Assembly: GCA_018266075.1 (NCBI GenBank)
Contig: JAFEBB010000009.1
Location: forward strand, 1-64,000
DNA from: Deltaproteobacteria bacterium
GTDB lineage: Bacteria; Myxococcota; Myxococcia; Myxococcales; SZAS-1
Reading direction: 5' to 3'
DNA: 64,000 nt
Numbering within the stretch: the stretch's first letter is position 1; each line of letters begins with the position of its first letter. This document shows positions 50,655 through 59,338 of this stretch, one piece after another. Made by a program: the position numbers and the translations under genes. The notes beneath the pieces were generated by a model. The model did not search any database. It was not told the DNA's origin and saw only the letters and a list, made by a program, of their open reading frames with translations.

Positions 50655-53083
50655 GCCCGGCCGAAAGCGAGCCGCGAGCCCGTCACGTCCACGCGCACCG
50701 AGTCGCCCTTGGCGAAGCTGCCCGCGAGAATCTCCTCGGCGAGCGGCGCTTCGATGAGGCGCTGCACGGTCTGGCGCATGGGGCGCGCGCCGAGGGTGAC
50801 GTCGAAGCCGCCGTTGTCGATGAGGTGCGAGATGACGCGGTCGTCGGCCTGGTAGCGGATGCCCTTCTCGGTGAAGAGCCGCTTGGAGCTCTCGGCGATG
50901 AGCAGCTGCGCGATGCGCGCGATCTCCGGACGCTCCAGCGGCGCGAAGACGAGCCGCTCGTCGATGCGGTTCCAGAGCTCCGGCGCCACCGCGCCCTTGG
51001 CCATGTCCAGCGCGCGCTGCACGTTCGCGCCGCCGCCGTCCGAAGAGCCAAAGCCCATCGGCGCGCCGCCCTTGGCGAAAGCCTGCGAGCCGAGGTTCGT
51101 GGTGAGCACCACCACGGTGTTGGAGAAGTCGATGTGGCGGCCCTTGGAGTCGGTGAGCCGCCCCTCGTCGAGCACCTGGAGCAGCAGCAGGAGCACGTCG
51201 CGGTGCGCCTTCTCGACCTCGTCGAGCAGCACCACGCTCGAGGGTCGACGTCGCACCGGTTCCGTGAGCTGTCCGCCCTCGCCGTAGCCCACGTAGCCCG
51301 GAGGCGCGCCCACCAGCTTGGCCACGCCGTGCGACTCGGCGAGCTCGCTCATGTCCACGCGCACCAGCGCGTCGGGGGTGCCGAAGAGCGTCTCCGCGAG
51401 GGCCTTGGCCAGCTCGGTCTTGCCCACCCCGGTCGGCCCGAGGAAGAGGAAGCTGCCCATCGGCCGGCGCGAGCCGAAGCCCGCGTAGTTGCGCCGCACG
51501 ACCTGCGCCACGCGCGAGATGATGTCCGAGTGCCCGATGACGCGCTCGCCGAGCTCGTTCTCGAGCTTGAGCAGCCGCTCGGTGTCCTTCATGAGCAGGC
51601 GCTCTTCGGGCAGGTGCGCGAGCTTGGCCACCACGCGCGCCACGTCGGCGCTGACGACCTTCTTCTTGCCCTCGCGCGCGCTGCGGCTGCCCGCGAGGTC
51701 CACGATGCCGATGGCCTTGTCGGGCAGGAAGCGGTCGGAGACGTAGCGCGCGGCGAGCTGCGCCGCGGTCGCGAGCGACTCGGGCTCGTACTCCAGGCCG
51801 TGGTGCTTCGCGTAGCGCTCGACCACGCCGCGCAGGATCTCGGTCGTCTCGGCCACGGTGGGCTCGTTGACCATCACCGCGGTGAAGCGCCGCTCGAGCG
51901 CGGGATCGTTGCCGATGAACTTGCGCCACTCATCATGCGTGGTCGCGCCGATGCAGGGGAATTCGCCGCGGGCGAGGGCGGCCTTGAGCTCGTTGGCGGC
52001 ATCCTGCGGGCCGTCGCCGGTGGAGCCCGCGCCGACCACGGTGTGCAGCTCGTCGATGAAGACGACGATCTTGCCGTTGGCGCGCTTCACTTCTTCCTTG
52101 ATGGCGTTGAGCTTCTCGCTGAACGAGCCGCGGAGCTGCGTGCCTGCCACCACGCTGGCCATGTCGAGCTCGACGATGATCTTCTCGCCGAGCCAGCTGC
52201 GCGTTCCGAGCAGCGCCTGCGCCACGCCTTCCACCACGGCCGTCTTGCCCACGCCGGGCTCGCCGAGCAGGCACGGGTTGTTCGTGCGGCGCTTGCCGAG
52301 GATGTCGATGACCTCGTCGATCTCGCGCTCGCGGCCGATGCACGGATCGAGCGCGCCGCGCTCGGCCAGCGCCGACAGGTTGCGTCCCAAACCGGCGAGC
52401 CAGGGGAACTGCTTCACGTCCAAATCGCGCGACGTGCTCGGACCTGGGCGCGCTTCGGCCATCGGCGCGGGCGCGGGCTGCGTCATCGCTGCGGGCGCAG
52501 CGGCGATCTCGAGGTCGGCCTCCTCTTCGAGGTCCTCCTCGAACTTGGGCAGCGCGGGCGCGGGGATCATCGTCGGGCGCGCCTCGGCTTTGGCTTGCGG
52601 CTGCGGCGCCATGGGGCCGAACGGATTCGGCGCGCGCGGCGACGAGCGGGTCAGGGCGGGCTGGGCCAGGTTCTGCAGCCGCCGCGGCATGTGGCCGCCC
52701 GTGTAGAAGCTGAGCGCCGTGTTGCGCAGCTGCGGCAGCTCCAGCCGGCACTTCACGAGCAGGTCCTGGGCCACGCAGCGCACGCGCGTCATGGCGATGA
52801 GCAGGTGGAGGCAGTCGGCCTCGTCGGCGCTGGTGCTCTCGGCGATCTCGCGGGTGCGCTCGAGGAGGTCCTTGGAGAGGTTCTCGGCCTCCTGGGGCGC
52901 GGCGCCAAGCTGGGAGAGCAGGGCGTCCTCGTCGACGCCGCGGTCGCGCAGGAGCACCGCCGCGCGATTGGGCACCGTGAACAGCGCCAGCAAGAGGTGC
53001 GCGCTGGTCAGCTTGTGGCCGACGCTCTGCGCGATGTCATCCGCCTCTGCAATCACCTGGGCCAAATCCGTCGAGTCGACCAA
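50651..53083 (-). CDS. ClpC/ClpA-like AAA+ unfoldase
   Basis: The 810-residue two-ring AAA+ ATPase starts at TTG 53083, supported by GGGAGG four nt upstream. An N-domain (1-150) is followed by a Pro/Glu-rich linker (about 150-225), AAA-1 with Walker A GEPGVGKT and motif DELH, and AAA-2 with GPTGVGKT and DEVEKAH. No ClpB middle domain is present, and a MGFG loop after NLGSQAF is similar to the ClpP-docking loop. It likely unfolds substrates for ClpP. No clpP or adaptor gene is in the window. The acidic linker is longer than in typical ClpC. Confidence 0.85.
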   Translation of the reverse strand: MVDSTDLAQVIAEADDIAQSVGHKLTSAHLLLALFTVPNRAAVLLRDRGVDEDALLSQLGAAPQEAENLSKDLLERTREIAESTSADEADCLHLLIAMTRVRCVAQDLLVKCRLELPQLRNTALSFYTGGHMPRRLQNLAQPALTRSSPRAPNPFGPMAPQPQAKAEARPTMIPAPALPKFEEDLEEEADLEIAAAPAAMTQPAPAPMAEARPGPSTSRDLDVKQFPWLAGLGRNLSALAERGALDPCIGREREIDEVIDILGKRRTNNPCLLGEPGVGKTAVVEGVAQALLGTRSWLGEKIIVELDMASVVAGTQLRGSFSEKLNAIKEEVKRANGKIVVFIDELHTVVGAGSTGDGPQDAANELKAALARGEFPCIGATTHDEWRKFIGNDPALERRFTAVMVNEPTVAETTEILRGVVERYAKHHGLEYEPESLATAAQLAARYVSDRFLPDKAIGIVDLAGSRSAREGKKKVVSADVARVVAKLAHLPEERLLMKDTERLLKLENELGERVIGHSDIISRVAQVVRRNYAGFGSRRPMGSFLFLGPTGVGKTELAKALAETLFGTPDALVRVDMSELAESHGVAKLVGAPPGYVGYGEGGQLTEPVRRRPSSVVLLDEVEKAHRDVLLLLLQVLDEGRLTDSKGRHIDFSNTVVVLTTNLGSQAFAKGGAPMGFGSSDGGGANVQRALDMAKGAVAPELWNRIDERLVFAPLERPEIARIAQLLIAESSKRLFTEKGIRYQADDRVISHLIDNGGFDVTLGARPMRQTVQRLIEAPLAEEILAGSFAKGDSVRVDVTGSRLAFGRA

Positions 53084-53178
53084 GGCGCCTCCCTCTCCGA
53101 TCTCCAGCTTCTACACCGTGCTACAGGACCCCGCAAAAATTTGGCCGCCGTCTCTCGGCTCTGAGGAACAGGCCATTT

Positions 53179-53214
53179 GCGCCCACGGGCGCCGATCGGC
53201 GGCCTTCGGCCGAC
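53179..53214 (+). repeat. Left arm of perfect 36-bp inverted repeat
   Basis: This arm is the exact reverse complement of 53722-53757. It contains the smaller palindromes CGCCGATCGGCG and GGCC-TTC-GGCC. Confidence 0.8.
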
Positions 53215-53350
53215 TCGAACTCGCTCGGCCCGATCGGTTCGCACCGCGCGAGGACGCACACGCTGGCTTCTGGGCAAGGGCGTTGTCTCTCGCCAACCCG
53301 CCTCCTTCGACTCGAGCGAGGCTGCTGCGCCTGCTGTCCTCGTCCTCGAC

Positions 53351-53372
53351 CTTCGACCCTGGAGGGTCGAAG
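53351..53372. repeat. 22-bp hairpin, first copy
   Basis: A 10-bp stem (CTTCGACCCT with AGGGTCGAAG) flanks GG. It is nearly identical to 53515-53536. A G+C-rich hairpin without a T-tract. Confidence 0.6.
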
Positions 53373-53514
53373 TCGCCTGGGTGCCCGTGAGCGCCCTTGG
53401 CTGCACCCGAGTTCGACGAATCAGAAGCAGGCAGCTCGTGGAGCGGGTCAGAGGCCAGATGCGGCCCCGTGCGTGAGGTCGGCCGAGCAGCTCCGTGACT
53501 TCCCGCTCTTGGCC

Positions 53515-53536
53515 GTTCAACCCTGGAGGGTCGAAC
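53515..53536. repeat. 22-bp hairpin, second copy
   Basis: The stem GTTCAACCCT/AGGGTCGAAC contains one non-canonical A-C or G-U position. The shared core CCCTGGAGGG indicates common origin with 53351-53372. Confidence 0.6.
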
Positions 53537-53721
53537 CTTCTGGAGCAGACCGGGGGCGGGTGGAGGCGTCGGAGGTGACAAGGGAGGCGAGGGGCGAAGG
53601 CGGTTGGCGCACCGGCGGGCGGGCAGACCTTGTTGCGACTCGTACGACGGGTGACGCCCTCCCCCAAAAGCCCAAGAGGGCGCCTTCGGGCCGCGCGAAC
53701 CGAGCGGGCCAATTGCGTCAA

Positions 53722-53757
53722 GTCGGCCGAAGGCCGCCGATCGGCGCCCGTGGGCGC
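53722..53757 (-). repeat. Right arm of perfect 36-bp inverted repeat
   Basis: This is the reverse complement of the left arm. The arms are 507 nt apart, and the interior shows only scattered similarity. Confidence 0.8.
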
Positions 53758-53842
53758 GACGGAGCAGGTTGCATCAGGGGCGTCGAGGGACCGAGCTCGC
53801 ATGCCCCTTTTGTGACACCGCTTTGGTTGATACACCGAGGCC

Positions 53843-54469
53843 ATGAGCACCCCGTTGGTCCTCGGCATTGCAGGTGGCACGGCGAGCGGCAAGACCACCG
53901 TGGCGCGCAAGCTGGTGGAGCGCCTTCGCGCGCGGCCCGTCGCCTTCATCGATCAGGACAGCTACTACAAGGATCTCAGCGACCTCTCGATGGAGGAGCG
54001 GCGCGAGGTGAACTTCGACCACCCCGACGCCTTCGACACCGAGCTCCTGGTCGCGCAGCTCGAGCAGCTCAAGACGATGAAGGCCGTGGAGAAGCCGGTC
54101 TACTCGTTCACCCAGAGCGTGCGCGAGAAGCGCACCGTGCGCGTGGAGCCGGCGGAGCTGGTGGTGATCGAAGGGATCCTCGTCCTGGCGATCGAGCCTT
54201 TGCGGAAGCTGCTCGACATCAAGATCTTCGTCGACGCCGAGGACGACGTGCGCATCATCCGGCGCCTCACGCGCGACATCAAAGAGCGCGGCCGCGACTT
54301 CGACCACATCGTGCAGCAGTACTTCCGCAGCGTGCGGCCCATGCACTACGGCTTCGTGGAGCCCAGCAAGCGCCACGCGGACATCATCATTCCCCACGGC
54401 GGCAACAACGACATCGCCATCGACATGATGGTGGGCGTGGTGAACGAGCGGCTCAGCAAGCTGGGCTGA
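53843..54469 (+). CDS. udk: Uridine kinase
   Basis: The 208-residue kinase phosphorylates uridine and cytidine in pyrimidine salvage. Walker A is GGTASGKT at 11-18, followed by FIDQDSYYKD (about 34-43), the NFDHPDAFD segment and VIEGILVL before the lid region with RRLTRDIKERGR. Length and motifs match Udk proteins (about 205-215 residues). It follows the gene-free repeat region, and its own promoter is probably in the 30-100 nt upstream. The Nudix gene starts 61 nt downstream on the same strand. Confidence 0.93.
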   Translation: MSTPLVLGIAGGTASGKTTVARKLVERLRARPVAFIDQDSYYKDLSDLSMEERREVNFDHPDAFDTELLVAQLEQLKTMKAVEKPVYSFTQSVREKRTVRVEPAELVVIEGILVLAIEPLRKLLDIKIFVDAEDDVRIIRRLTRDIKERGRDFDHIVQQYFRSVRPMHYGFVEPSKRHADIIIPHGGNNDIAIDMMVGVVNERLSKLG

Positions 54470-54530
54470 CTTGTCGGTAACGGGCGCGTCGACTAGGGTG
54501 CGCTCGCTCGCTCCCTTGCCCGAGGTACCG

Positions 54531-54932
54531 ATGAGCCGCAGGAAAATCGTGGTCGTCGGCGCCATGCTGGAGCAGGACGGCAAGTACCTCATCACCCAGC
54601 GCTCGCCGACCGCTTCGCTGCCGCTGCTCTGGGAGTTCCCGGGCGGCAAGGTGGAAGAGGGCGAGACCGATCGCGAGGCCGTGGTGCGCGAGCTCAAGGA
54701 GCGGTTGGGGATTGTCGTCGTCGCGGGCGAGCAGGCCATGCACGTGACGCACGCCTACCCGGACTACGACATCGACTTCCGCGTGTTCCGGTGCCGGCAG
54801 GTGGGCGGCGAGATCAACCGCACCCAGGTGCACGACTTCCGCTGGGTGTCGCCGAACGAGCTGGACAAGTACCCGTTCCCCGAAGCCGACCAGAAGACCT
54901 TCGAGATGCTGCTCGGGCTGCGCGACGGCTGA
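54531..54932 (+). CDS. Nudix hydrolase, MutT/NudG-like, altered Nudix box
   Basis: This 133-residue protein resembles NTP pyrophosphohydrolases such as MutT and NudG (VVGAMLEQDGKYLITQR, then WEFPGGKVEEGE, and FRWVSPNELDKYPFPEADQ at the end). The Nudix box reads GGKVEEGETDREAVVRELKE continuing with RLG, so the metal-binding EE pair is E-R. That is an unusual loss of one catalytic glutamate. The enzyme may be inactive, slow or specific for other nucleotides. It follows udk in the same direction, 61 nt away. Confidence 0.82.
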   Translation: MSRRKIVVVGAMLEQDGKYLITQRSPTASLPLLWEFPGGKVEEGETDREAVVRELKERLGIVVVAGEQAMHVTHAYPDYDIDFRVFRCRQVGGEINRTQVHDFRWVSPNELDKYPFPEADQKTFEMLLGLRDG

Positions 54933-55000
54933 GCTGAAAATGACTGCGCCCGGCTGCCGCGAGGGCAAGCCGGGCGCAAGTTCGACGCGCGTGCTGACGA

Positions 55001-56632
55001 CTAGGCGTTGAGATCCTTGTCGTCGATGACGTTGGCGCCGGCGGAGTCGTCGAGGAGCTGCAAGGCCACGCTGATGGCCTTGCGGGTCTTCTCGCGGAGC
55101 TTCTCGTCGCCCTTGATCTTCTGGTACGCCTTCACGACGCGGTCCTCGTTCTTGGCGTTGCTCTCTTCGAGCTCCGTGGCCCGCGAGCGCAGCCGGGTGG
55201 TCTCTTCCTCGAGCGCCGAGACCTTGCCCTCGTGCTCGGCCTTGAGCGAGCCGTGCTCGCTCTTGAGCGACTCGAGCTCGCTCTTCACGCTGTCGAGCTC
55301 GAGCTTGATGGTCTCCACCTCGGTCTGCGCGGCCATGCGCGCGTTCGAAGCGGCTTCCTCGAGCTCCTCGCTCTTGCGCTTCAGCTCGTTGAGCTGACCC
55401 TGCGCCTCGGCGAGCTGCTTGTTGGCGGCGTCGAGCTGGGCGGCGGCGGAGCGGCCCTCGTCCTTGGCGGCGTTGATGGCGGCGTCGGACTTCTTCTTGT
55501 CGGCGGTGAGCTGGTCCACCCTCTGGGTGAGCGACTTCACCTGCGCGTCGCGCTTGGCGATCTCGCCCGCGGCGGCGTTGGCCTTCTCCTCGAAGCCGGC
55601 TTCCTTCTCGCGCAGCTCGACGAGCTCCGTCTCCTTCTCGTTGAGCTCCTGCTTGAGCTTGAGGATCTCCTTGTCCTTCTTGAGCGAGGCGTCCTTGAGC
55701 GCGCTGGCGTCCTTGCCGCCGCCCGCGCTGGCCTTGGCGGCGGCGAGCTCGGCGTCCTTCTCGGAGAGCTGCGACTCCAGCCCGGAGATCTTGTCCTCGA
55801 GCTCGCGCACCTGCTCGCGGAGCTGCTTGAGCTCGGCGTCGTCGATGGCCACGGCCATGCTCGGCGGGCGCGCGCCCGCGGACGACTTGGGCCGCGCGCT
55901 CGAGGGCGCGCTCGGCGTCGAGCCGCTCACGGCCTCGTCGAGGAGCTCGATGTCCAGCGTGGCCGACGGCGAGTCGCCGCCGAGCTTGTCGAGCGCGAGG
56001 TCGGCGTCGCCGCCGAGGTTCAGGTCCGAGCCCGAGAGCGGCTCGTCGGTGGGAACGATGTCCGCGGGCGTGACGGTGGACTCCACGCCGCCCAGCGGCT
56101 CGTCGGCGGCGGGCGTAGCGCCATCGCCCGGGGCGAGCGAGGCGAAGGCGTCGTCCAGCATGTCCAGATCGGGATCGCCCTTGAGCGTGCCCTCGGCGGG
56201 CGCGTCGAGCGAGAGCGGCTCGTCGGCCACCAGCACCTCGGCCTCGCTCACGTTGCTCTCGGGCATGCCGATGAGCACGCCGACTTTGACCGTGAGCGCT
56301 TCGGGCGCGAAGGGCTTCTTGAGGTACTCCTCGGCGCGGGTCTTGAGCTTCTTGTGGCCCTCGAAGCCCTCGGGGTCCTTGCCGATGATGATGACCGGCG
56401 TCTTCTTGAGGTCGTCGTCCTTCTTCAGCTTTCCGCAGACGAGGTAGCCGCTCTGGCCAGCCGCGAGCTCCACCGCGAGGACGACCAGCTCCGGCCGCTC
56501 TTTCTTGGTGAGATCGTAAGCGCCCTTGCCGTCGGTGGTCTCGACCACTTCGAAGCCGTTCTTGCCCAGCTCGTCTTTCAGCTTGTGGGAGAAGGCGGAG
56601 TCGCTCTCGACGATGAGGATCTTCTTGGACAT
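55001..56632 (-). CDS. frzS: FrzS-like pseudo-receiver/coiled-coil motility protein
   Basis: The 543-residue protein begins with a receiver-like domain (1-125: [39 protein letters not shown]) whose phosphoacceptor site is Ala53 (VVLAVEL). It closely resembles Myxococcus FrzS, a type IV pilus-dependent social motility regulator that moves between poles. A low-complexity acidic linker (about 130-270) follows, then a 240-residue coiled coil rich in Glu/Lys/Leu. The FrzS receiver also lacks normal phosphorylation. It is divergent from deoC, with 180 nt between. Confidence 0.82.
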   Translation of the reverse strand: MSKKILIVESDSAFSHKLKDELGKNGFEVVETTDGKGAYDLTKKERPELVVLAVELAAGQSGYLVCGKLKKDDDLKKTPVIIIGKDPEGFEGHKKLKTRAEEYLKKPFAPEALTVKVGVLIGMPESNVSEAEVLVADEPLSLDAPAEGTLKGDPDLDMLDDAFASLAPGDGATPAADEPLGGVESTVTPADIVPTDEPLSGSDLNLGGDADLALDKLGGDSPSATLDIELLDEAVSGSTPSAPSSARPKSSAGARPPSMAVAIDDAELKQLREQVRELEDKISGLESQLSEKDAELAAAKASAGGGKDASALKDASLKKDKEILKLKQELNEKETELVELREKEAGFEEKANAAAGEIAKRDAQVKSLTQRVDQLTADKKKSDAAINAAKDEGRSAAAQLDAANKQLAEAQGQLNELKRKSEELEEAASNARMAAQTEVETIKLELDSVKSELESLKSEHGSLKAEHEGKVSALEEETTRLRSRATELEESNAKNEDRVVKAYQKIKGDEKLREKTRKAISVALQLLDDSAGANVIDDKDLNA

Positions 56633-56812
56633 GGAAACCCGCCGGCGCGCCGCGAAAAGTCGCGCGGGATCGAAAAAGTTGTCGCAGGCGAGCGTAAGAT
56701 CGGTGGGCAGTTGAGTCAAACCTCGATGCGTTCGAGTGTCGCGACCGCTCAACCTTGCGGCGGTTGGTTCGCCTGCCGTACATTGCCCGCACTTCCTGGA
56801 GCTGTTCCTTCG

Positions 56813-57709
56813 ATGGCAGAGGCGGAGAACTTCGACCGGCTGGTGGACGAGATCGCCGAGCGCGTGAAGCGCCGGCTCTCGGCCAAGGACGTGGCCATCA
56901 ACGAGCCGTGCACCGCGGCCTCGCCCAGCAGCCCGTCGTGCGCGCCCACCTGCGGCCAGTGCTCGAACCAGGGCAGCTGCGGCACGTACCAGCTCGTGAA
57001 GGGCGGCGCGACGCGCGTCACGCCCGTCGCGGGCCCGCGCACCAGCAGCGACATCGCCGGCTACATCGACCACACCCTCCTCAAGGCCGACGCCACCCAC
57101 GCCGAGCTCAAGAAGCTCTGCGAGGAGGCCTGCCAGTACAACTTCGCCACCGTCTGCGTGAACTCCGCGAACATCCCCGCGGCGGTGCGGCTCCTCGCGG
57201 GCTGCCAGACGGTGCCCATCGCGGTCATCGGCTTCCCCCTCGGCGCCGGCCTGACGAACACCAAGGCCTACGAGGCGCGCGAGGCGGTGCGGCAGGGCGC
57301 CAAAGAGATCGACATGGTGATCAACATCGGCGCGCTGAAGAGCCGCGACTACCAGCTCGTGGAAGACGACATCCGCGCGGTGGTGGACGCGAGCCGGCCC
57401 GCACCGGTGAAGGTGATCCTCGAAACCTCACAGCTCACGCGCGACGAGAAGGTCATCGCCTGCGCGCTGAGCAAGGCCGCGGGTGCGGCCTTCGTGAAGA
57501 CCTCGACCGGCTTCGGCGGCGGAGGTGCCACGGCAGAAGACGTGGCGCTGATGCGCGCGGTGGTCGGTCCCGACATGGGCGTCAAGGCCAGTGGTGGCGT
57601 CCGCAACCAAGAGGACGCCCTGAAGATGTTGGCAGCCGGCGCCGACCGCATTGGCGCGTCGGCATCGGTCGCCATCGTCACGGGGAAGACGGCGAACACG
57701 AAGTACTAG
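56813..57709 (+). CDS. deoC: Deoxyribose-phosphate aldolase with Cys-rich N-terminal extension
   Basis: The 298-residue protein has its DeoC catalytic barrel from about 80 onward, with Asp167, the Schiff-base Lys229 in VKTSTGF and Lys258 in GVKASGG. It cleaves 2-deoxyribose 5-phosphate to glyceraldehyde 3-phosphate and acetaldehyde. The first 80 residues are extra compared with the usual 220-260. An amphipathic helix (about 5-22) is followed by Cys33, 43, 47, 50 and 56. Such helices in enzymes encoded by microcompartment loci act as encapsulation peptides, but no shell protein gene is seen here. ATG 56813. Confidence 0.88.
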   Translation: MAEAENFDRLVDEIAERVKRRLSAKDVAINEPCTAASPSSPSCAPTCGQCSNQGSCGTYQLVKGGATRVTPVAGPRTSSDIAGYIDHTLLKADATHAELKKLCEEACQYNFATVCVNSANIPAAVRLLAGCQTVPIAVIGFPLGAGLTNTKAYEAREAVRQGAKEIDMVINIGALKSRDYQLVEDDIRAVVDASRPAPVKVILETSQLTRDEKVIACALSKAAGAAFVKTSTGFGGGGATAEDVALMRAVVGPDMGVKASGGVRNQEDALKMLAAGADRIGASASVAIVTGKTANTKY

Positions 57710-57865
57710 GGCGCCGTCGCGTTCGCGCGACGACGGCTCGGGTCCGGCCGGGAACCGACGAATTTCGTGGCACCTCGCTGCGCAGCGAACGTCCGCGCAC
57801 GCCCGGTGTTCTGTGCACCCGTCGCCGGTTCGGTGACCGTTTGTCCGAACTGGCGCACGCGCGCT

Positions 57866-57895
57866 TGACAGCTTTACACACGCAAGCCTAGGGTG
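57866..57895 (+). promoter_or_regulatory. Sigma-70-like promoter upstream of a Cys-rich lipoprotein
   Basis: A perfect -35 hexamer TTGACA lies at 57866-57871, then 18 nt to TAGGGT at 57890-57895 (three of six matches to the -10 consensus). It ends 73 nt before the ATG of the lipoprotein gene. No other promoter is as clear in this gap. Confidence 0.45.
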
Positions 57896-57968
57896 CGCGC
57901 CCTCGATTTCCCCTCAAAGACCTTCCGGCCGGCCGGAGGGCGCTTCCACTCGAAAGAAGGAGCAGTTC

Positions 57969-59258
57969 ATGCAGACGAAGATCCTGGGTGCGGTGATGAT
58001 CACCGCGGCCCTCGCCCTCGCGGGCTGTAGCGGCAGCACCAGCTCGAGCAGCAGCAGCGGCTCGACCGGCACCACCAGCAGCCACACCACGGGCACCAAC
58101 TCGAGCGCGGCGAACACCACCGGCTCGAACGGCACCTCGAGCACCACCAGCCAGACGAACACCACCGGCTCGAACGGCTCGACGGCCACCACGGCCAACA
58201 ACTCGAGCTCGACCGGCGGCACCACCGCCGCCAACAGCACGGGCAGCACGGGCACGACCAGCAGCAACGGCTCGACCGGCGGCACCACCGGCACCTGCAC
58301 CCTCCAGTGCGGCAACGGCACCCAGTGCCACGCCGACCTGGTCGACACCCAGGGCAACGCCGTTCCCCAGGTCTGCGCCTGCAGCCCGGCTCAGTTCGAC
58401 TCGAGCGGCAACATCACCGTTCCCGACACCTGCGCCGCCAACCAGGACGGCAACATCGTGTGCGACGACTTCACGCTGACCTGCCGTGGCCCCGAGGAGT
58501 ACGAGAAGCCCAACACCGTGGGCGTGTACCCGGACGGCGGCGGCAACAGCCCCTGCGCGTTCGACCCGGCCAACGGCATCGCCTTCGTCGATGTGCGGTT
58601 CTGCGCCAACACCATCGACGCCAACGGCAACTGCCTTCCTTTCGCCGACGGTGGCTCGGCTGAGGATCCGCTCTGCGTGGGCCTCTGCTCGCAGAACAGC
58701 GAGTGCGGCTCGGCACAGCTCTGCCGCACCGACAGCCCGTTCTACTGCGCGTTTGATGACGGCGGCGTGGCCATGCTGGCCGACGGCGGCATCGATGCCA
58801 ACTGCGCCACGAACGGCGGCACCGCGGTCGGCTTCTGCGATCTGAACGTCTGCGGCACCAACCAGCTCACGGACGGCGGCACCCTCAACAGCGACTACTT
58901 CGCGGCGTGCGACGCGCACGGCGTCGGCGACGGCACCTGCCTCCCCGAGCTCCGCGGCGCTGGCCTCTGCCACGTCGTCAACGACGCGGGCTTTGGCGCG
59001 GCGTGCAACCCCAACGCGTTCAACCAGAACACCGACCAGGGCTGCGCGGCCGACTCGCTCTGCCTCTTCAGCTCCGACCTGAACGTGGGCACCGCGCCTG
59101 GCACCACGGGCGTCTGCCTGCCCATGTGCAACAGCAACGCGACGGCCGGCCAGCCGTACGACGTGACCTGCCCGACCATCGGCAGCACCACGACGCACTG
59201 CAACGGCTTCCAGGGCGACACCCTGCCGGGCAACCTGAACCCGGGCATCTGCTTCTAG
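57969..59258 (+). CDS. Stalked Cys-rich lipoprotein
   Basis: The 429-residue protein starts at ATG 57969 after AAGGAG. It has a lipobox (LALAGC, Cys20), followed by a Ser/Thr/Asn/Gly stalk of about 90 residues. The C-terminal 310 residues contain more than 25 cysteines in short spaced clusters, suggesting a disulfide-rich extracellular module. It is preceded by a likely promoter and followed by a strong terminator, so it is a single-gene unit. The second Cys-rich lipoprotein follows, and the two may be paralogues. Function unknown; secreted surface protein. Confidence 0.65.
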   Translation: MQTKILGAVMITAALALAGCSGSTSSSSSSGSTGTTSSHTTGTNSSAANTTGSNGTSSTTSQTNTTGSNGSTATTANNSSSTGGTTAANSTGSTGTTSSNGSTGGTTGTCTLQCGNGTQCHADLVDTQGNAVPQVCACSPAQFDSSGNITVPDTCAANQDGNIVCDDFTLTCRGPEEYEKPNTVGVYPDGGGNSPCAFDPANGIAFVDVRFCANTIDANGNCLPFADGGSAEDPLCVGLCSQNSECGSAQLCRTDSPFYCAFDDGGVAMLADGGIDANCATNGGTAVGFCDLNVCGTNQLTDGGTLNSDYFAACDAHGVGDGTCLPELRGAGLCHVVNDAGFGAACNPNAFNQNTDQGCAADSLCLFSSDLNVGTAPGTTGVCLPMCNSNATAGQPYDVTCPTIGSTTTHCNGFQGDTLPGNLNPGICF

Positions 59259-59287
59259 CCCAGGCCCCGCAGCGTTGAATACAATCG

Positions 59288-59327
59288 GGCCCCGGTAGCC
59301 ACCTGGCTGCCGGGGCCTGAGTTTTTT
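59288..59327 (+). terminator. Intrinsic terminator
   Basis: A 13-bp stem (59288-59300 with 59305-59317, one G-U pair) with loop ACCT is followed by CTGAG and six T (59322-59327). It ends the transcript of the stalked Cys-rich lipoprotein. Confidence 0.8.
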
Positions 59328-59338
59328 GCGAGGTCGAT

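Larger units (their letters stand above)
53084..53842. repeat. Gene-free 759-bp region with nested inverted repeats
   Basis: No credible gene lies here. A perfect 36-bp inverted repeat bounds it (53179-53214 with 53722-53757). Inside lie two similar 22-bp hairpins (53351-53372 and 53515-53536) and weaker inverted similarity between the arms, for example GGCCCG-TCGGTTCGC. Open reading frames cross it on both strands but have Arg-rich, repeat-like translations. It may be a dispersed repeat, a remnant element or a structured RNA locus. No transposase or direct target repeat was seen. Confidence 0.65.

Noticed and set aside
50825-53164. Long frame antisense to the ClpC-like gene
   Set aside because: No motif, and it ends in the repeat region. 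It reflects codon bias of the AAA+ gene.
53200-53540. tRNA-like GGTTCGAA-type segments
   Set aside because: GTTCGAAC-like strings come from the hairpin repeats. No acceptor stem, D-arm or anticodon arm can be drawn around them.
53084-53842. Insertion sequence or phage remnant
   Set aside because: No transposase or integrase fragment and no target-site duplication were seen. Only the inverted repeats remain, so it was kept as a repeat.
53053-53949. Open frames of about 300 codons crossing the inverted-repeat region on both strands
   Set aside because: The translations are Arg/Ser-rich, repeat-derived and have no start signal or domain. The region was annotated as repeat instead.
56813-57060. 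Microcompartment locus around deoC
   Set aside because: No shell protein, aldehyde dehydrogenase or related enzyme gene flanks it, so only the extension is noted.
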